A DNA stretch of 64,000 nt from M3007 sp046160625 (GCA_046160625.1 JBJXGZ010000044.1:1-64000), one strand, 5' to 3'. Counted from the stretch's first letter, positions 25,850 to 35,697 are shown. Numbers and translations are program-made. The notes: generated from the sequence alone by a model not told the origin.

Positions 25850-26887
25850 TCACCGCATCTCAGCCGGAATCGCCGACATACTTTTCAGGTTTCCATCGCG
25901 TAAAACCCAAAGGCTAATGCTCCGACCAATAGACGCTTCGTCGAGCACCTTATGTAGTGTGTCAATAGAATCAACAGGTTTTCCCTCAAACTGCACTATG
26001 ATGTCGCCGGCACGAAGACCAGCTTTGTCAGCAGACCCGCCGGACTCTACGCTTTGAACCTGTATACCACCTTTGGTATTTATTTCCAATGCATTGAGCC
26101 ATTTTGATGGCAATGGAACCGCTTGTGCTCCTATACCCAGCATACCACGGCGCACACGCCCTTCGAGGATCAATTTGCCTACCACCAACTTGGCTAAATT
26201 GGAGGCCACCGCAAAACACAATCCTTGTCCCGGCAAGATCACTGCGGTGTTTACACCAATTACACGACCAAAAGAATCCACTAAGGGACCACCTGAATTT
26301 CCAGGATTGAGTGCTGCATCCGTTTGAATTACGTCGTCAATCAAGCGACCAGTTTGGGTACGCAGTGTTCTGCCCAAGGCGCTCACCACTCCTGCTGTCA
26401 CGGAATATTGGAAACCAAAAGGGTTACCGATGGCAATGGCGATTTGCCCCACTTGAAGTTTATTGCTATCTCCAAAACGGGCGGGCATCAAATTTTCAGC
26501 ATCAATTTTCACAACGGCAATGTCGGTGGATACGTCGTCGCCAACGGTGCGGGCATGAAAACTTCGGCCATCTGGAAGACTGGCTTCGATGTGCGTTGCG
26601 CCATTTACAACATGACTGTTTGTCACCACAAAGCCATCGGTACTTATGACAAATCCACTTCCTGATCCGGCATTTTGGCCGTTACCACCAGGTGCTTGCC
26701 TTTGTCTATTTTGTTGGTTTTCAGGTTTTTGAACTTTTAAATGAACTACTGCGCCACTTACCTGCCGGGCTACACCAGCCACTGTTTTTGAATAGGTATC
26801 GAGTAAATCGCCATCCAAATCGGCAGGCGTTCGAGGGGAAGAAGAGCGCACTTCCGGTACTTCTTCTGAAGCAAGAAAATCAAGCAT
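25850..26887 (-). CDS. HtrA/DegP-like serine protease without a visible signal peptide
   Basis: A 345-residue trypsin-fold protease with one PDZ domain (about 245-335, SADKAGLRAGDIIVQFEGKPV). The catalytic triad is intact: His92 (TNSHVV), Asp122 (DIAVVKI) and Ser198 (GNSGGPL). The preferred start is the ATG at 26887 (MLDFLASEEVPEV); neither this nor the longer frame starting 43 codons earlier shows a signal peptide or anchor, so it may act in the cytoplasm, unlike DegP/DegS. It borders the candidate origin. Substrates unknown. Confidence 0.9.
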   Translation of the reverse strand: MLDFLASEEVPEVRSSSPRTPADLDGDLLDTYSKTVAGVARQVSGAVVHLKVQKPENQQNRQRQAPGGNGQNAGSGSGFVISTDGFVVTNSHVVNGATHIEASLPDGRSFHARTVGDDVSTDIAVVKIDAENLMPARFGDSNKLQVGQIAIAIGNPFGFQYSVTAGVVSALGRTLRTQTGRLIDDVIQTDAALNPGNSGGPLVDSFGRVIGVNTAVILPGQGLCFAVASNLAKLVVGKLILEGRVRRGMLGIGAQAVPLPSKWLNALEINTKGGIQVQSVESGGSADKAGLRAGDIIVQFEGKPVDSIDTLHKVLDEASIGRSISLWVLRDGNLKSMSAIPAEMR

Positions 26888-26973
26888 GATAAAATGAGTT
26901 TGGGTAAAAAACGGCGGGCGCAGGGAATTTTCAGTGCAGCTTTGGCGATAATTGTGCCAGAGACAAATTGTCA

Positions 26974-27124
26974 TGTTGATTTGTTTATTTGGGGATTTGG
27001 TTATTTGAGGTGCCAAAGCTTAGATGCCGTTAAGAGGACAATACTTTTGTCCTGATTTTCAGTGAACACAAATTCCAATCTTTGGCACCTCAAATAACCA
27101 AATCCCCAAATAAACAAATCAACA
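26974..27124. repeat. Perfect 45-bp inverted repeat covering a stop codon
   Basis: Arms 26974-27018 and 27080-27124 match perfectly over 45 nt with a 61-nt spacer. The arms are built from an ATTTG-rich 7-8 nt word (TTTGTTTATTTGGGGATTTG type). The right arm covers the last Cys codon and the stop of the aldehyde dehydrogenase gene; the left arm lies upstream of the protease start. The element therefore lies across the junction of two genes on the same strand. Confidence 0.95.
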
Positions 27125-28558
27125 TCCAAAAGTCACATTCTTCGCTTCCGTGAAAAAGCGCATGGCTTCCCATCCGCCTTCCCTTCCCACACCAGAATTC
27201 TTTACTCCGCCAAAAGGGGTGCGCAAATCGCGCAGCATCCAGGTATTCACCCAAACAATGCCGGCTTGTAGATTTTCGGCGAGGTGATGGGCGCGTTGAA
27301 GATTATTGGTCCATATGGTGGCACTAAGTCCATAAGGCGTAGAGTTCGCCATTTCCAGGGCTTCGGTGTCAGAGTCAAAGACTTGGATCGTTGTTACCGG
27401 GCCAAATATTTCTTCCTGATTTGTGCGGCATTCGTGTGGCAAACCCTCTATTACGGTTGGTGCAATGTACCACCCTTTATCAAATGGTGCGGGCATTTGC
27501 AGTGCTGATCCGCCCGTTAAGATTTGTCCGCCTTCTTGTTTTGCAAGTTCAATACAGCCAAGCACTTTTTCAAAATGCATCTTGGAGACTACAGCGCCAA
27601 GGTTGTTGACATGGTCGCTTGGATTGCCGACTTTCAAGTTTTTCACCCGTTCGACGAAATCTTTTTTAAACCGCGGGTAAAGACTTTTTTCTACATAAAT
27701 TCTGGAACCACAAAGGCATATCTGGCCTTGATTGTTGAAAGAGGAACGTACAGTAGTGTCCAACATTTTCTCATAATCACAATCGGCAAAAATTAGGTTT
27801 GGGTTTTTTCCGCCCAATTCCAGACTCAATTTTTTGAACATCGGTGCGGCGATGCGGGCAATTTCGGAGCCGGCCCGAGTGCTCCCTGTAAATGAAATGG
27901 CTTTAATTTCGGGATGGCGAACAATGGCTTCACCGGCACTTGGACCCAGACCATGTATGATATTCAACACACCAGGAGGCAAACCCGCCGCATTGCAGAT
28001 GTCGCCCAAAAGATAAGCAGTAAGCGGTGTCACTTCCGAAGGTTTACCCACTACACAATTTCCTGCTGCCAATGCTGGGGCTATTTTCCAACTGAACAGA
28101 TAAAGTGGAAGGTTCCAGGGAGATATGCAACCCACTACTCCAATAGGTTGTCGGAGCGTATAACTCAAAGAACCTGGAGCATGGTGGCTTTCTGAAGCAA
28201 AATGCAGCAAGGCCGTAGCAAAGAATTTAAAATTGAGCGCGGAACGGGGTATGTCTATCGTTCGGGCCGTAGTAACTGTTTTACCCGAATCAGCACTTTC
28301 GGCAGTTGCGAGGGCATCCAGGTTTTGGAGTATCCCGTCCGATATATTGCGGAGTATATCATGCCGATGTTCAAGCGGCAGGTTAGACCAGGCAGGGAAG
28401 GCTGCACTTGCAGCTCTAACGGCTTCTTCAATGTCTTCGGAATCTGAGTCGGGTATCTTACCGGAAATTGTTCCTGTAGCAGGATTAAAATTGTCAACGT
28501 ACTGTCCATTTATTGGAGGCACATTTTTCCCGTTGATATAATTGTGGATGACTTGCAT
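27119..28558 (-). CDS. NAD(P)-dependent aldehyde dehydrogenase (2-aminomuconate/ALDH8-like)
   Basis: A 479-residue ALDH superfamily enzyme. The catalytic Cys is at about residue 281 in NQGQICLCGSR, and the general base Glu is in LSLELGGKNPN. The cofactor-binding stretch ISPWNLPLYLFSWKIAPALAAGN is typical of the ALDH8/2-hydroxymuconate-semialdehyde dehydrogenase branch, which includes the 2-aminomuconate-semialdehyde dehydrogenase of tryptophan (kynurenine) breakdown. No kynurenine genes adjoin it, so the substrate stays open. The last codon and the stop lie inside a 45-bp hairpin arm. Confidence 0.9.
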   Translation of the reverse strand: MQVIHNYINGKNVPPINGQYVDNFNPATGTISGKIPDSDSEDIEEAVRAASAAFPAWSNLPLEHRHDILRNISDGILQNLDALATAESADSGKTVTTARTIDIPRSALNFKFFATALLHFASESHHAPGSLSYTLRQPIGVVGCISPWNLPLYLFSWKIAPALAAGNCVVGKPSEVTPLTAYLLGDICNAAGLPPGVLNIIHGLGPSAGEAIVRHPEIKAISFTGSTRAGSEIARIAAPMFKKLSLELGGKNPNLIFADCDYEKMLDTTVRSSFNNQGQICLCGSRIYVEKSLYPRFKKDFVERVKNLKVGNPSDHVNNLGAVVSKMHFEKVLGCIELAKQEGGQILTGGSALQMPAPFDKGWYIAPTVIEGLPHECRTNQEEIFGPVTTIQVFDSDTEALEMANSTPYGLSATIWTNNLQRAHHLAENLQAGIVWVNTWMLRDLRTPFGGVKNSGVGREGGWEAMRFFTEAKNVTFGC

Positions 28559-28640
28559 TTGTGTATGCTAATGTATGGACAAAGATATAGAATTGCCATT
28601 CAGTCGTTGATGGTGTTATGTAACCAACGGTTTGTATAAA

Positions 28641-28656
28641 TGTTCCACGTGGAACA
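28641..28656. promoter_or_regulatory. parS: parS-like site 1
   Basis: The 16-bp perfect palindrome TGTTCCACGTGGAACA matches the core of chromosomal parS (TGTTNCACGTGNAACA form), the ParB binding site. It lies in the gap between the aldehyde dehydrogenase start and the OmpA-type gene, 74 bp from a second identical copy. Confidence 0.75.
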
Positions 28657-28716
28657 AATTGAGGGTTCTTTGGATTGGGGATAGGTTATCACTGAGAGGT
28701 GAGTGTTTAAAAACAA

Positions 28717-28758
28717 GCACGACCTATATTGTTCCACGTGGAACAATATAGGTCGTGC
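28717..28758. promoter_or_regulatory. parS: parS-like site 2 inside a 42-bp perfect palindrome
   Basis: The same 16-mer TGTTCCACGTGGAACA (28730-28745) is extended on both sides to a perfect 42-bp palindrome. On the minus strand it is followed by TTGTTTTTAA, so as RNA it could also end the OmpA-type transcript, which stops 23 bp earlier. Two exact copies within 120 bp, near a candidate origin, favour a ParB site over chance. Confidence 0.75.
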
Positions 28759-28780
28759 AAGAGAACAGAAACAAGTCCTT

Positions 28781-30403
28781 TTAAATCTTGGTAATAATAA
28801 CTTCTACCCTGCGGTTTTTGGCACGAAGTTCTTCAGAGTCGTTAGCGTTGATCGGTTTTTTTGCCCCATACCCCATGGTTTCAATTCTTGCACCTGCACA
28901 TCCTTTCTTTATCAAAAAATCGCGGATGGCTTTAGCCCGGTCTTCAGAAAGTCGGAGCAAATCTTCGGCCTTTCCGATATTATCTGTGTGACCTTCAATC
29001 CGAATATGTAGCCCAGGGGTTTCTAAAAGAATAGAGGATAATCGCTCCAATTCCCCAAAAGATTCTTCTAAAACCACGGCTTTTGATTGTTCAAAAAAGA
29101 TGGGGCGTAGCTCAATTTTTGCGTTCACTTCCAAAGGGTCAAGGAGCAAATCCATGTATTGTTCTCTGAAATAATAATAGTCGCGCCGAAAAAGAACTTC
29201 CTCTGCTTGTCCTGAAAAACCACCCTTTTCAGGGATTAGATCAAACTTGACTCCTTTGGGAATTTTTAAACGAAAGGTGCCTTCTTGTGTAGTTAGGACA
29301 TTGTGCGGATCGCCAGAAGCTCCATAATATAATCGGGCATCTTTTATCAATTCCCGGGTTTTACTATTCAGAACCCGTCCGATCACTTCCAACTCCGTTG
29401 CTTGAGGCGGGGCAATTCGCACGCGATAAATATCACTGTTTCCTTCCCGCTTAGAAGCAAAGTAGAGAAACCCCGATGTCATATTGAAATAGGGTTGACT
29501 TTCATCGAACTTTGAATTCATCGGCTCAAACAACAATGCGGGCGAAGACCAGTTTTTCCAGGTTTCATCCAAACGGCGAGCGGTGTAAAGGTCGTTTCCA
29601 CCCATTCCGCCACTTCGGGTCGAAGAAAAAAACAGGGTTTCGTTGTCTTCTGAAAGATATGGGGTGGTTTCCCTCCGATCAGAATTTATGACATTGCCAA
29701 GGTGCTGCGGCGCACTCCATTTGTTCTCTCCTTTTTTGAAACATACATACAAATCCATGTCACGGGAATCAGCACGGATAGCGGAGAGAATCAGGACTTT
29801 TCCATCAAAACTCATGGTCAGGCTTACATCTGAAGTTATGGTGTAGTAGTCCGTTATTTCGACAGACTTTGGAAAACTCCAACCAATGCTATCGGATGTA
29901 TGGCGAACGAGGGAAAAACCCCTGTCCATGTTTCCATTGCGCTCAAATTGGTTGATGACGTAAAAGGCGTTCGGGTCCGGCGTAATGGTCACCATACTGT
30001 TGGGCAACGCGTTGTTCAAAGGATAGCCTGGGTGTTCTACTGTAGAAAAATCAAAAGAATCACCTCTTGCTATCCAGATGTCCTGATTAAAGGCGGAGCG
30101 TTCGGGATTGTAAATAGATTTTCCGGCAATTTGGGAATAAACATCGGCCAATGCAGCGGAGTATTTTTCTGGAGTTAGTTTAATCGCCATATCTACACTG
30201 TCTATAAGAAGGGTGCGGTCGAACGTCGGAAGACCCAGGCGAGTGAAATGTAAAGTGCGCCCGTCGCGGCTTGGCACGGGGGTTATTTCATCAAAGGTAG
30301 AATTGATGAATGGGGGGAGTTTTTCCAATACGAAATAATTGTACGTTTGGGAAAAGCAATAATTGACAAGGAAAATGGGAAAAAGAAGCAGTAAGTATTT
30401 CAT
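28781..30403 (-). CDS. OmpA-family protein with PD40 propeller
   Basis: A 540-residue exported protein: signal (1-18, YCFSQ), PD40/WD40-like propeller blades (about 40-330, e.g. SEDNETLFFSSTRSGGMGG and FDESQPYFNMTSGFLYFASK), a small carboxypeptidase-regulatory-like domain (about 345-415), and a C-terminal OmpA peptidoglycan-binding domain (about 430-540, IEGHTDNIGKAEDLLRLSEDRA). This order resembles T9SS-associated PorE but lacks its N-terminal TPRs. It lies downstream of porU and porV on the same strand and is plausibly an outer-membrane or peptidoglycan partner of them. Confidence 0.85.
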   Translation of the reverse strand: MKYLLLLFPIFLVNYCFSQTYNYFVLEKLPPFINSTFDEITPVPSRDGRTLHFTRLGLPTFDRTLLIDSVDMAIKLTPEKYSAALADVYSQIAGKSIYNPERSAFNQDIWIARGDSFDFSTVEHPGYPLNNALPNSMVTITPDPNAFYVINQFERNGNMDRGFSLVRHTSDSIGWSFPKSVEITDYYTITSDVSLTMSFDGKVLILSAIRADSRDMDLYVCFKKGENKWSAPQHLGNVINSDRRETTPYLSEDNETLFFSSTRSGGMGGNDLYTARRLDETWKNWSSPALLFEPMNSKFDESQPYFNMTSGFLYFASKREGNSDIYRVRIAPPQATELEVIGRVLNSKTRELIKDARLYYGASGDPHNVLTTQEGTFRLKIPKGVKFDLIPEKGGFSGQAEEVLFRRDYYYFREQYMDLLLDPLEVNAKIELRPIFFEQSKAVVLEESFGELERLSSILLETPGLHIRIEGHTDNIGKAEDLLRLSEDRAKAIRDFLIKKGCAGARIETMGYGAKKPINANDSEELRAKNRRVEVIITKI

Positions 30404-30487
30404 GTACGAAGAAACAAAAAATTATAAAAAAAGCGAGCCGCCTCAATCGGGCAGCTCGCTTTTCAAAACGAAGCACAATATTACCTA

Positions 30488-31705
30488 TTATTCGTCGTCG
30501 CCTTCGAATGCCTCAAAGTCGAACAAAAGTGAAAAACGAAGGGTGTTGTCCAATGGGTTGCGCTGGTTGCTTGTAGGTACGAGGTAACTAAAGTTTAAGC
30601 CAAAGACGTTGTACTTTACACCAAGGCCGATACTGAAATATTTGCGATTTCCTTTAGAATAGTGCTCGCGGAAGTGCCCTAGGCGAACCGCGAATTGGTC
30701 GTCGTACCAATATTCGGCTCCAATACCTACTGTTATTTCTTTCAATTCTTCCTTAAAGCCGCCCGGTGCATCACCAAAAGATTTGAAAATACCTCGAATC
30801 GGCGAGTATTCCTTGTAATCCGCAACATTGTTCCCGTCTGCATCACCAAGATCCGGACGCGGTGTTGGCACCAAAAGTTTGTTGAAATCGGTGCTAAACG
30901 TGATCGTGTTGAATTCATCCAACTGAAGTTTCAATCCAGCACCGATACCAAGATTGGTAGGGATATAATCGCGATTTACCGAGTTGGTATAAGTGATTTT
31001 CGATCCGATATTGCTAATTGCCGTACCGAAGATAAATTCACCTTTGTTGTCACCCATTTTAATAGGGGTTTTATAGGTCAGAGAAATATCTGCAGCGCCA
31101 GCAATACCCGGTTTGATTATAGTACCTGCGTCATCTCCCGCTGAGCGACCTGTAGCGAGATTAGAGTAAATGAATTTTGCGCCAACGGCAGCAGAGAACT
31201 TTTCAGTCAATTTACGGGCGTATGCGCCAGAAAACTCGAATTCATTGGGTCGCCCTCGCCCGAGAGATTCGCCCATTACGTCTGTAAATTCAATATCGCC
31301 CAGTGAAAAATAGCGAAGGCTTGCCCCCACCGCTTGAAATTTGTCTAAACGGTAATAGGCAGAAAGATAGGCGAGATAGACATCATTCAAGCCAAGGTTG
31401 CGCATCCAAGGCGTGTATGTAGCAGAAATGGATACGTTTTTTTCGGCAAAGGCTAATTTGGATGGATTGTAATGCATTCCGTTCGGGTCAACAGAGGTAG
31501 CAATACCTACATCTCCCATAGCTCCACCGCGAGCGTCTGGCACAATTCGGAGAAATGGAACAGCAGAGGTGACAGCATTGGCACAACGCTCTCCTGTGAT
31601 GGGGTTGTTTCCATTAACGCATTTGGGTTCAAGTTGCCCGTACAAGGCTGTTCCGGTCAGAGTCAAAGCCGCCGCGAACAGCGACCGTGCGAGTAATTTA
31701 TTCAT
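30488..31705 (-). CDS. porV: T9SS outer-membrane protein PorV (LptO)
   Basis: A 405-residue exported beta-barrel protein (signal 1-23, ALYGQ). The N-terminal AVPFLRIVPDARGGAMGDVGIATSVDPNGMHYNPSKLAF segment is the hallmark of PorV, an FadL-type 14-strand barrel. PorV carries T9SS clients from the translocon to the PorU attachment complex. It follows porU on the minus strand, the usual order in Bacteroidota, with a GCAACG-type hairpin in the 128-bp gap. Confidence 0.93.
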   Translation of the reverse strand: MNKLLARSLFAAALTLTGTALYGQLEPKCVNGNNPITGERCANAVTSAVPFLRIVPDARGGAMGDVGIATSVDPNGMHYNPSKLAFAEKNVSISATYTPWMRNLGLNDVYLAYLSAYYRLDKFQAVGASLRYFSLGDIEFTDVMGESLGRGRPNEFEFSGAYARKLTEKFSAAVGAKFIYSNLATGRSAGDDAGTIIKPGIAGAADISLTYKTPIKMGDNKGEFIFGTAISNIGSKITYTNSVNRDYIPTNLGIGAGLKLQLDEFNTITFSTDFNKLLVPTPRPDLGDADGNNVADYKEYSPIRGIFKSFGDAPGGFKEELKEITVGIGAEYWYDDQFAVRLGHFREHYSKGNRKYFSIGLGVKYNVFGLNFSYLVPTSNQRNPLDNTLRFSLLFDFEAFEGDDE

Positions 31706-31764
31706 GATAAAGCAAGTGAATTTAGTTGTAACGTTTTGGTGTACTAATCAAAGGTATTTCACGC

Positions 31765-31819
31765 AACGCCGCAACGTCGCAACGTTTTGTAATTTGTATC
31801 GTTGCGACGTTTCGACGTT
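31765..31819. repeat. GCAACGTC-word inverted repeat between porU and porV
   Basis: Arms 31765-31783 and 31801-31819 pair at 17 of 19 positions. The left arm is a tandem of GCAACGC/GCAACGTC words, and the right is its inverse with GCGACGTTTC variants. It lies in the gap between the porU stop and the porV start, so it could set the ratio of the two products. Confidence 0.7.
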
Positions 31820-31833
31820 TCGTAAAATAAAAA

Positions 31834-34800
31834 TTATTTCAAAATAACCAGTTTTTCAAAATCGCTTTGGGCGGTGCTGTTTGCACCTGAAGCATCTGTG
31901 CCGCGTATTTTTACCCGGTAAAGGTACACACCCCGAGCGAGCGGATCACCATATTCATCGTTCCCATCCCATTGCACATCCGTTGAAATACGGTAACTAT
32001 CGTTGTTTGTGATGGTCTGTTGAATGGTCTTTACCAAACGACCCGACACGCTGAAAATACTGACCTGTACATCCAGGATTTGCCCGGCCAAATTGTGCTC
32101 AAACTGAAAATAAGTGTTGGTAGTAAATGGGTTGGGGTAATTTAACACATGGGCAAGTGCCGCTTTTCCATCTTCTGCCACCACAAACTCAGTATATCCC
32201 TCGTCGGGATTGTTCGCTATGTCCCAACCCTTTACATGTAATGTATGACGGCCAGTAGCCAGATTGCGCAATGGATAAATTGCCTGTCCTTTTCGTGCAG
32301 AGTCCTGAGCACTTTCATAAAACTCATTGAGTACCAAGGTTTCCAATACGTTTCCATCCAACACAGCCGTCAGATCGTGACCTATGCTGGTTCCCGTTAC
32401 ATTCATGCCATAATCATCTGTACATTTCACCAGGATTTTTGGGTTGTTATCTGTGATTCCCCCAAAAGCAAAAGCGTCTGTGTTTAGGAAGGCCTGTACA
32501 GTCGGAGGCGTGTCGTCTTGTACCAAACCTGCATTCCCTCCAATGATGATGTTTTCATCTCCCCCAGCCGCGTCTAAAGGTGTTCCATTTTCTGCATAAT
32601 AACTGATCTTGCCTTTTCCATAGGCGTAATTGATATCCTTTGGCACCACAAAATTGACCGTAAAAATACCATTTACCACTTTTGCACTGCCCTTGAAAAG
32701 TATGTTGCGTTGGATTTTGAAATCGCGAATTACACTACCGGGGTCTTGTCCTAATGTTTTGAGCGTTTGTGTTTTATCAAAAACCGTGACAAAAACCCGG
32801 CCATTGAAATTGTTCAGGATACTTCCAAGGGTATCGGTCACTATACCTTCCAGTAAAACGGGCATGAGTGCCCGCAATGTATCTGGCTGGCCGAGCGTCA
32901 CGGATTGTCCGTTTATTTTGGTCGTTGCCACCCGGTATTCCGGTAAGGCAAGATGCATGGCAGGGTCGCCGAGCAGGGTAAACCGCCTTGCATTGCGAAC
33001 ATCGCTGGTGAGTGCGTTCTTGGAGTCTTTCAACACATCGCCAATGGTTCGATATTTTCCGTTAACTCGTTGAAAGATAAAGTCTTGTACCTCATCGGTT
33101 AAGTCTTCATTGCCCGCGATATAAACAGATCGAACGGTGGTAAAAAGCCCGATCGCCCCTGAATTTATTTTCAAAAAGGCCTGTTCACCACCCGTTAAGG
33201 TGGTATAATCGTCATAACCTCCAAAAGTGCAGGTGGCGGTTATGAGCAAAGGGTAACGATTGGGATTGTCCCAGCCGGCAATATCGTTGTTGTCTACCAC
33301 GCGCTCCTGCGATAAACCACGAGGACCGCCATGGCCAATGTAATTGGCAACAAGCATGCCTTTGAACATATCAGAATTGATCGCGGCTTTTGCATCCGGG
33401 TATCTTTGGCCAGCCGAAGTAGCCACCTGCTGGTAAGCATCAAAATAAATTTTGCCAATATTGAACCAGGATTCAACAACACCATTTTCTGTGGCCAGCT
33501 TTTCCGCTTGGTTGATGTGTGCATTGCCGTCTTCATCATCAGCAATGTAAGTTGTGCGCAAATGCCAATCGCCGAGCGTAACGGGGTCTTTGTCATATGC
33601 AACGATTTTGTCCACGATAGCGCGCGCCTCTTCAGACGTTTTGCAAACAAAACGGCCTACCGCGATGTCGAGCGCACCCGTGAGGGAACCGCTTTCATCG
33701 GGGCTAAGTAAAGCGTAAAAGTCGTCGGAAGGAAAAGCGTCAATGGGGCTAAAGGACTCAGCAGTCTCAAAAGCTGGAATAAAATCCTTATTATCCTCGC
33801 TGTTGGTATTATTTTTTGGGTCGAAAGAAGCATCCCCAAACAGGAGCATAAATTTAAATTTATCGGGATTTCGTTCCAAAAGCATCCGTGCAAAATCGCG
33901 TATAGCACTAGGGTCTTTTGCCCCGGAAGAAAACTCATTATAAAGTTGGTTAATATCAACGGTAGCTACATCCAAGCCGGAATAGCTGCGGCGATGTTCC
34001 GCTAAACGAAGGGCTTCAGCAAAAAAATCAGGGTGATAAATGATCACAAAATCCAGATTTTCAAGCCCGTGCAGGTTTTGAGGGCCGAGTTTTCCCGCAG
34101 TTCTTTCAGGTTTTGAAAAACTAGCCGCATCGGTAAACGCCACGAAATTCCGAAGTATGCCTAAGCTTGCAGTGCCAAATTCAACCACTCCACCATTCTG
34201 ACTTTTTTGTTGAATATAGGGCGTTTGCGGATTGGTTACATCCCAAATGGTTGTGTTTCCGCTTGCGCCAGAGAGTCGAAAAGTTGCAAAGTCTTGCGAA
34301 AGGGTTTTCAAATCGCGGAACTCCAAAATCGGACCAGCCATGGTCAAGTGCCGACGGGCATTAATTTCGATGTAATCAAGCCAGCCCTCGCTTTGTGCGC
34401 CTACCTCCGGGTACACTATTTTTGCCTTAAAGGCATCGGTTGGGGGCTGAATGCTGCCACTAAGGAGGGCATTAGAGGCATAAGGTGCGTCGTTGTTGGA
34501 AACTGCAACACTTGAAATTGTTTTTGAAAAAGTAGAGCCGCCGACTTCAAGCCGGACCGTTTGACTCACACCGCTACGACCAGCAAATTCGCTGCGTACG
34601 CGAGCAGTACTGCCTTGCACCAGGTTAGGGAAATTGAAGTCGTATTCCTGTTGCCTGGACTGGTAAAAATAATCACCAAACCAGCGCTTCCCCGAACCTT
34701 GCGAAGAGGAATTAAAATGCAGCAAGTTGTTTTTTTCTTCCTCAACTCGTTGATAATCATCGAATTCCTCGGTAATATAGGTAGCAGCCACACTTGGTTT

Positions 34801-35697
34801 TTCCGAAATTCGGAGGCCAAAGCCGTCGCCAGTTTTGATAAAGTACCAGGCGTGGTGGTCGTAAAGATTGACACGGACGGTTAGTTCTGGGTCGGTGGCG
34901 TGAGGGCGATAAATCCATGGGCGCGGTCCAACGGCATAGAAAAGTATGTAATCACCCGCATCAAATTTGCCATCCTGTTCGCCTATTACTTGAATGGAAT
35001 TTTCAAGCAGGTCGTCGGCACGAGCGTCGCTGTTTTTTTCTGGTAGCATGGCTCCGCCATTTCCATAGAGCCGGATGCTTCGGGGATCAATATTGTCCAG
35101 GTCGGTAATGCCCAGTTCGTTTTTGAGAAAGGCATAATCGAGTTTGTAAATGCCGTTTTGTGCTATACCAAATTTGTAAACAGTTCCACTGCTCAGTACG
35201 GAAGTATAAGTGAATCCATCACGGTTGCTGGCAGGCGTGGGCGGTACTGGTAAGGGTGTAATGCGCACATTGAGTGTAAAGGCTGTAGCACGCTCGTATC
35301 CGCTGCCTGCTTTTCGCACAGGTATGAATTTGACGCGACCATAAAATTGATTGCGCTCATGCTCCACCAATGTCTTGATTTCCAGATCCGTACCGAGGAA
35401 AGCGTCGTCGCTGGAAGGTTTTTTGGGATGGGATTCCCATTGTATAGAGACGAGTTCAACTTCAATGGTAGAATTGCTCGAAATGGCAAACCGCTCGGAA
35501 AAAATCGGGAGCGAACGAGCCTCATCTCCGAAGGAACAGCCCTCAAATTTCCAGACTTCAAACGGCGAGCCGTCGGCAAGCATATAGTTTGTGGGCGTGT
35601 TGGCCCACTGCAGGCTTTGCTGAATAGTTAAGGAGTTTTGGGCGTTCAAGGCAAAGGAGCCAAGCAATAAAAGAAGGGGGAATAGCTGATTTTTCAT
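31834..35697 (-). CDS. porU: T9SS sortase PorU
   Basis: A 1287-residue exported C25-type cysteine peptidase starting MKNQLFPLLLLLGSFALNAQ. The catalytic His lies in NYIGHGGPRGLSQERVV (about residue 789) and the Cys in PLLITATCTFGGYDD (about 823). N-terminal beta domains precede the peptidase region (about 500-900), and the protein ends with a beta-sandwich similar to sorting domains (LNYPNPFTTNTYFQFEH ... LVILK). PorU removes the C-terminal signal of T9SS clients and attaches them to A-LPS or releases them. It starts the porU-porV-OmpA group. A longer start at 35703 (two residues more) is also possible. Confidence 0.95.
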   Translation of the reverse strand: MKNQLFPLLLLLGSFALNAQNSLTIQQSLQWANTPTNYMLADGSPFEVWKFEGCSFGDEARSLPIFSERFAISSNSTIEVELVSIQWESHPKKPSSDDAFLGTDLEIKTLVEHERNQFYGRVKFIPVRKAGSGYERATAFTLNVRITPLPVPPTPASNRDGFTYTSVLSSGTVYKFGIAQNGIYKLDYAFLKNELGITDLDNIDPRSIRLYGNGGAMLPEKNSDARADDLLENSIQVIGEQDGKFDAGDYILFYAVGPRPWIYRPHATDPELTVRVNLYDHHAWYFIKTGDGFGLRISEKPSVAATYITEEFDDYQRVEEEKNNLLHFNSSSQGSGKRWFGDYFYQSRQQEYDFNFPNLVQGSTARVRSEFAGRSGVSQTVRLEVGGSTFSKTISSVAVSNNDAPYASNALLSGSIQPPTDAFKAKIVYPEVGAQSEGWLDYIEINARRHLTMAGPILEFRDLKTLSQDFATFRLSGASGNTTIWDVTNPQTPYIQQKSQNGGVVEFGTASLGILRNFVAFTDAASFSKPERTAGKLGPQNLHGLENLDFVIIYHPDFFAEALRLAEHRRSYSGLDVATVDINQLYNEFSSGAKDPSAIRDFARMLLERNPDKFKFMLLFGDASFDPKNNTNSEDNKDFIPAFETAESFSPIDAFPSDDFYALLSPDESGSLTGALDIAVGRFVCKTSEEARAIVDKIVAYDKDPVTLGDWHLRTTYIADDEDGNAHINQAEKLATENGVVESWFNIGKIYFDAYQQVATSAGQRYPDAKAAINSDMFKGMLVANYIGHGGPRGLSQERVVDNNDIAGWDNPNRYPLLITATCTFGGYDDYTTLTGGEQAFLKINSGAIGLFTTVRSVYIAGNEDLTDEVQDFIFQRVNGKYRTIGDVLKDSKNALTSDVRNARRFTLLGDPAMHLALPEYRVATTKINGQSVTLGQPDTLRALMPVLLEGIVTDTLGSILNNFNGRVFVTVFDKTQTLKTLGQDPGSVIRDFKIQRNILFKGSAKVVNGIFTVNFVVPKDINYAYGKGKISYYAENGTPLDAAGGDENIIIGGNAGLVQDDTPPTVQAFLNTDAFAFGGITDNNPKILVKCTDDYGMNVTGTSIGHDLTAVLDGNVLETLVLNEFYESAQDSARKGQAIYPLRNLATGRHTLHVKGWDIANNPDEGYTEFVVAEDGKAALAHVLNYPNPFTTNTYFQFEHNLAGQILDVQVSIFSVSGRLVKTIQQTITNNDSYRISTDVQWDGNDEYGDPLARGVYLYRVKIRGTDASGANSTAQSDFEKLVILK

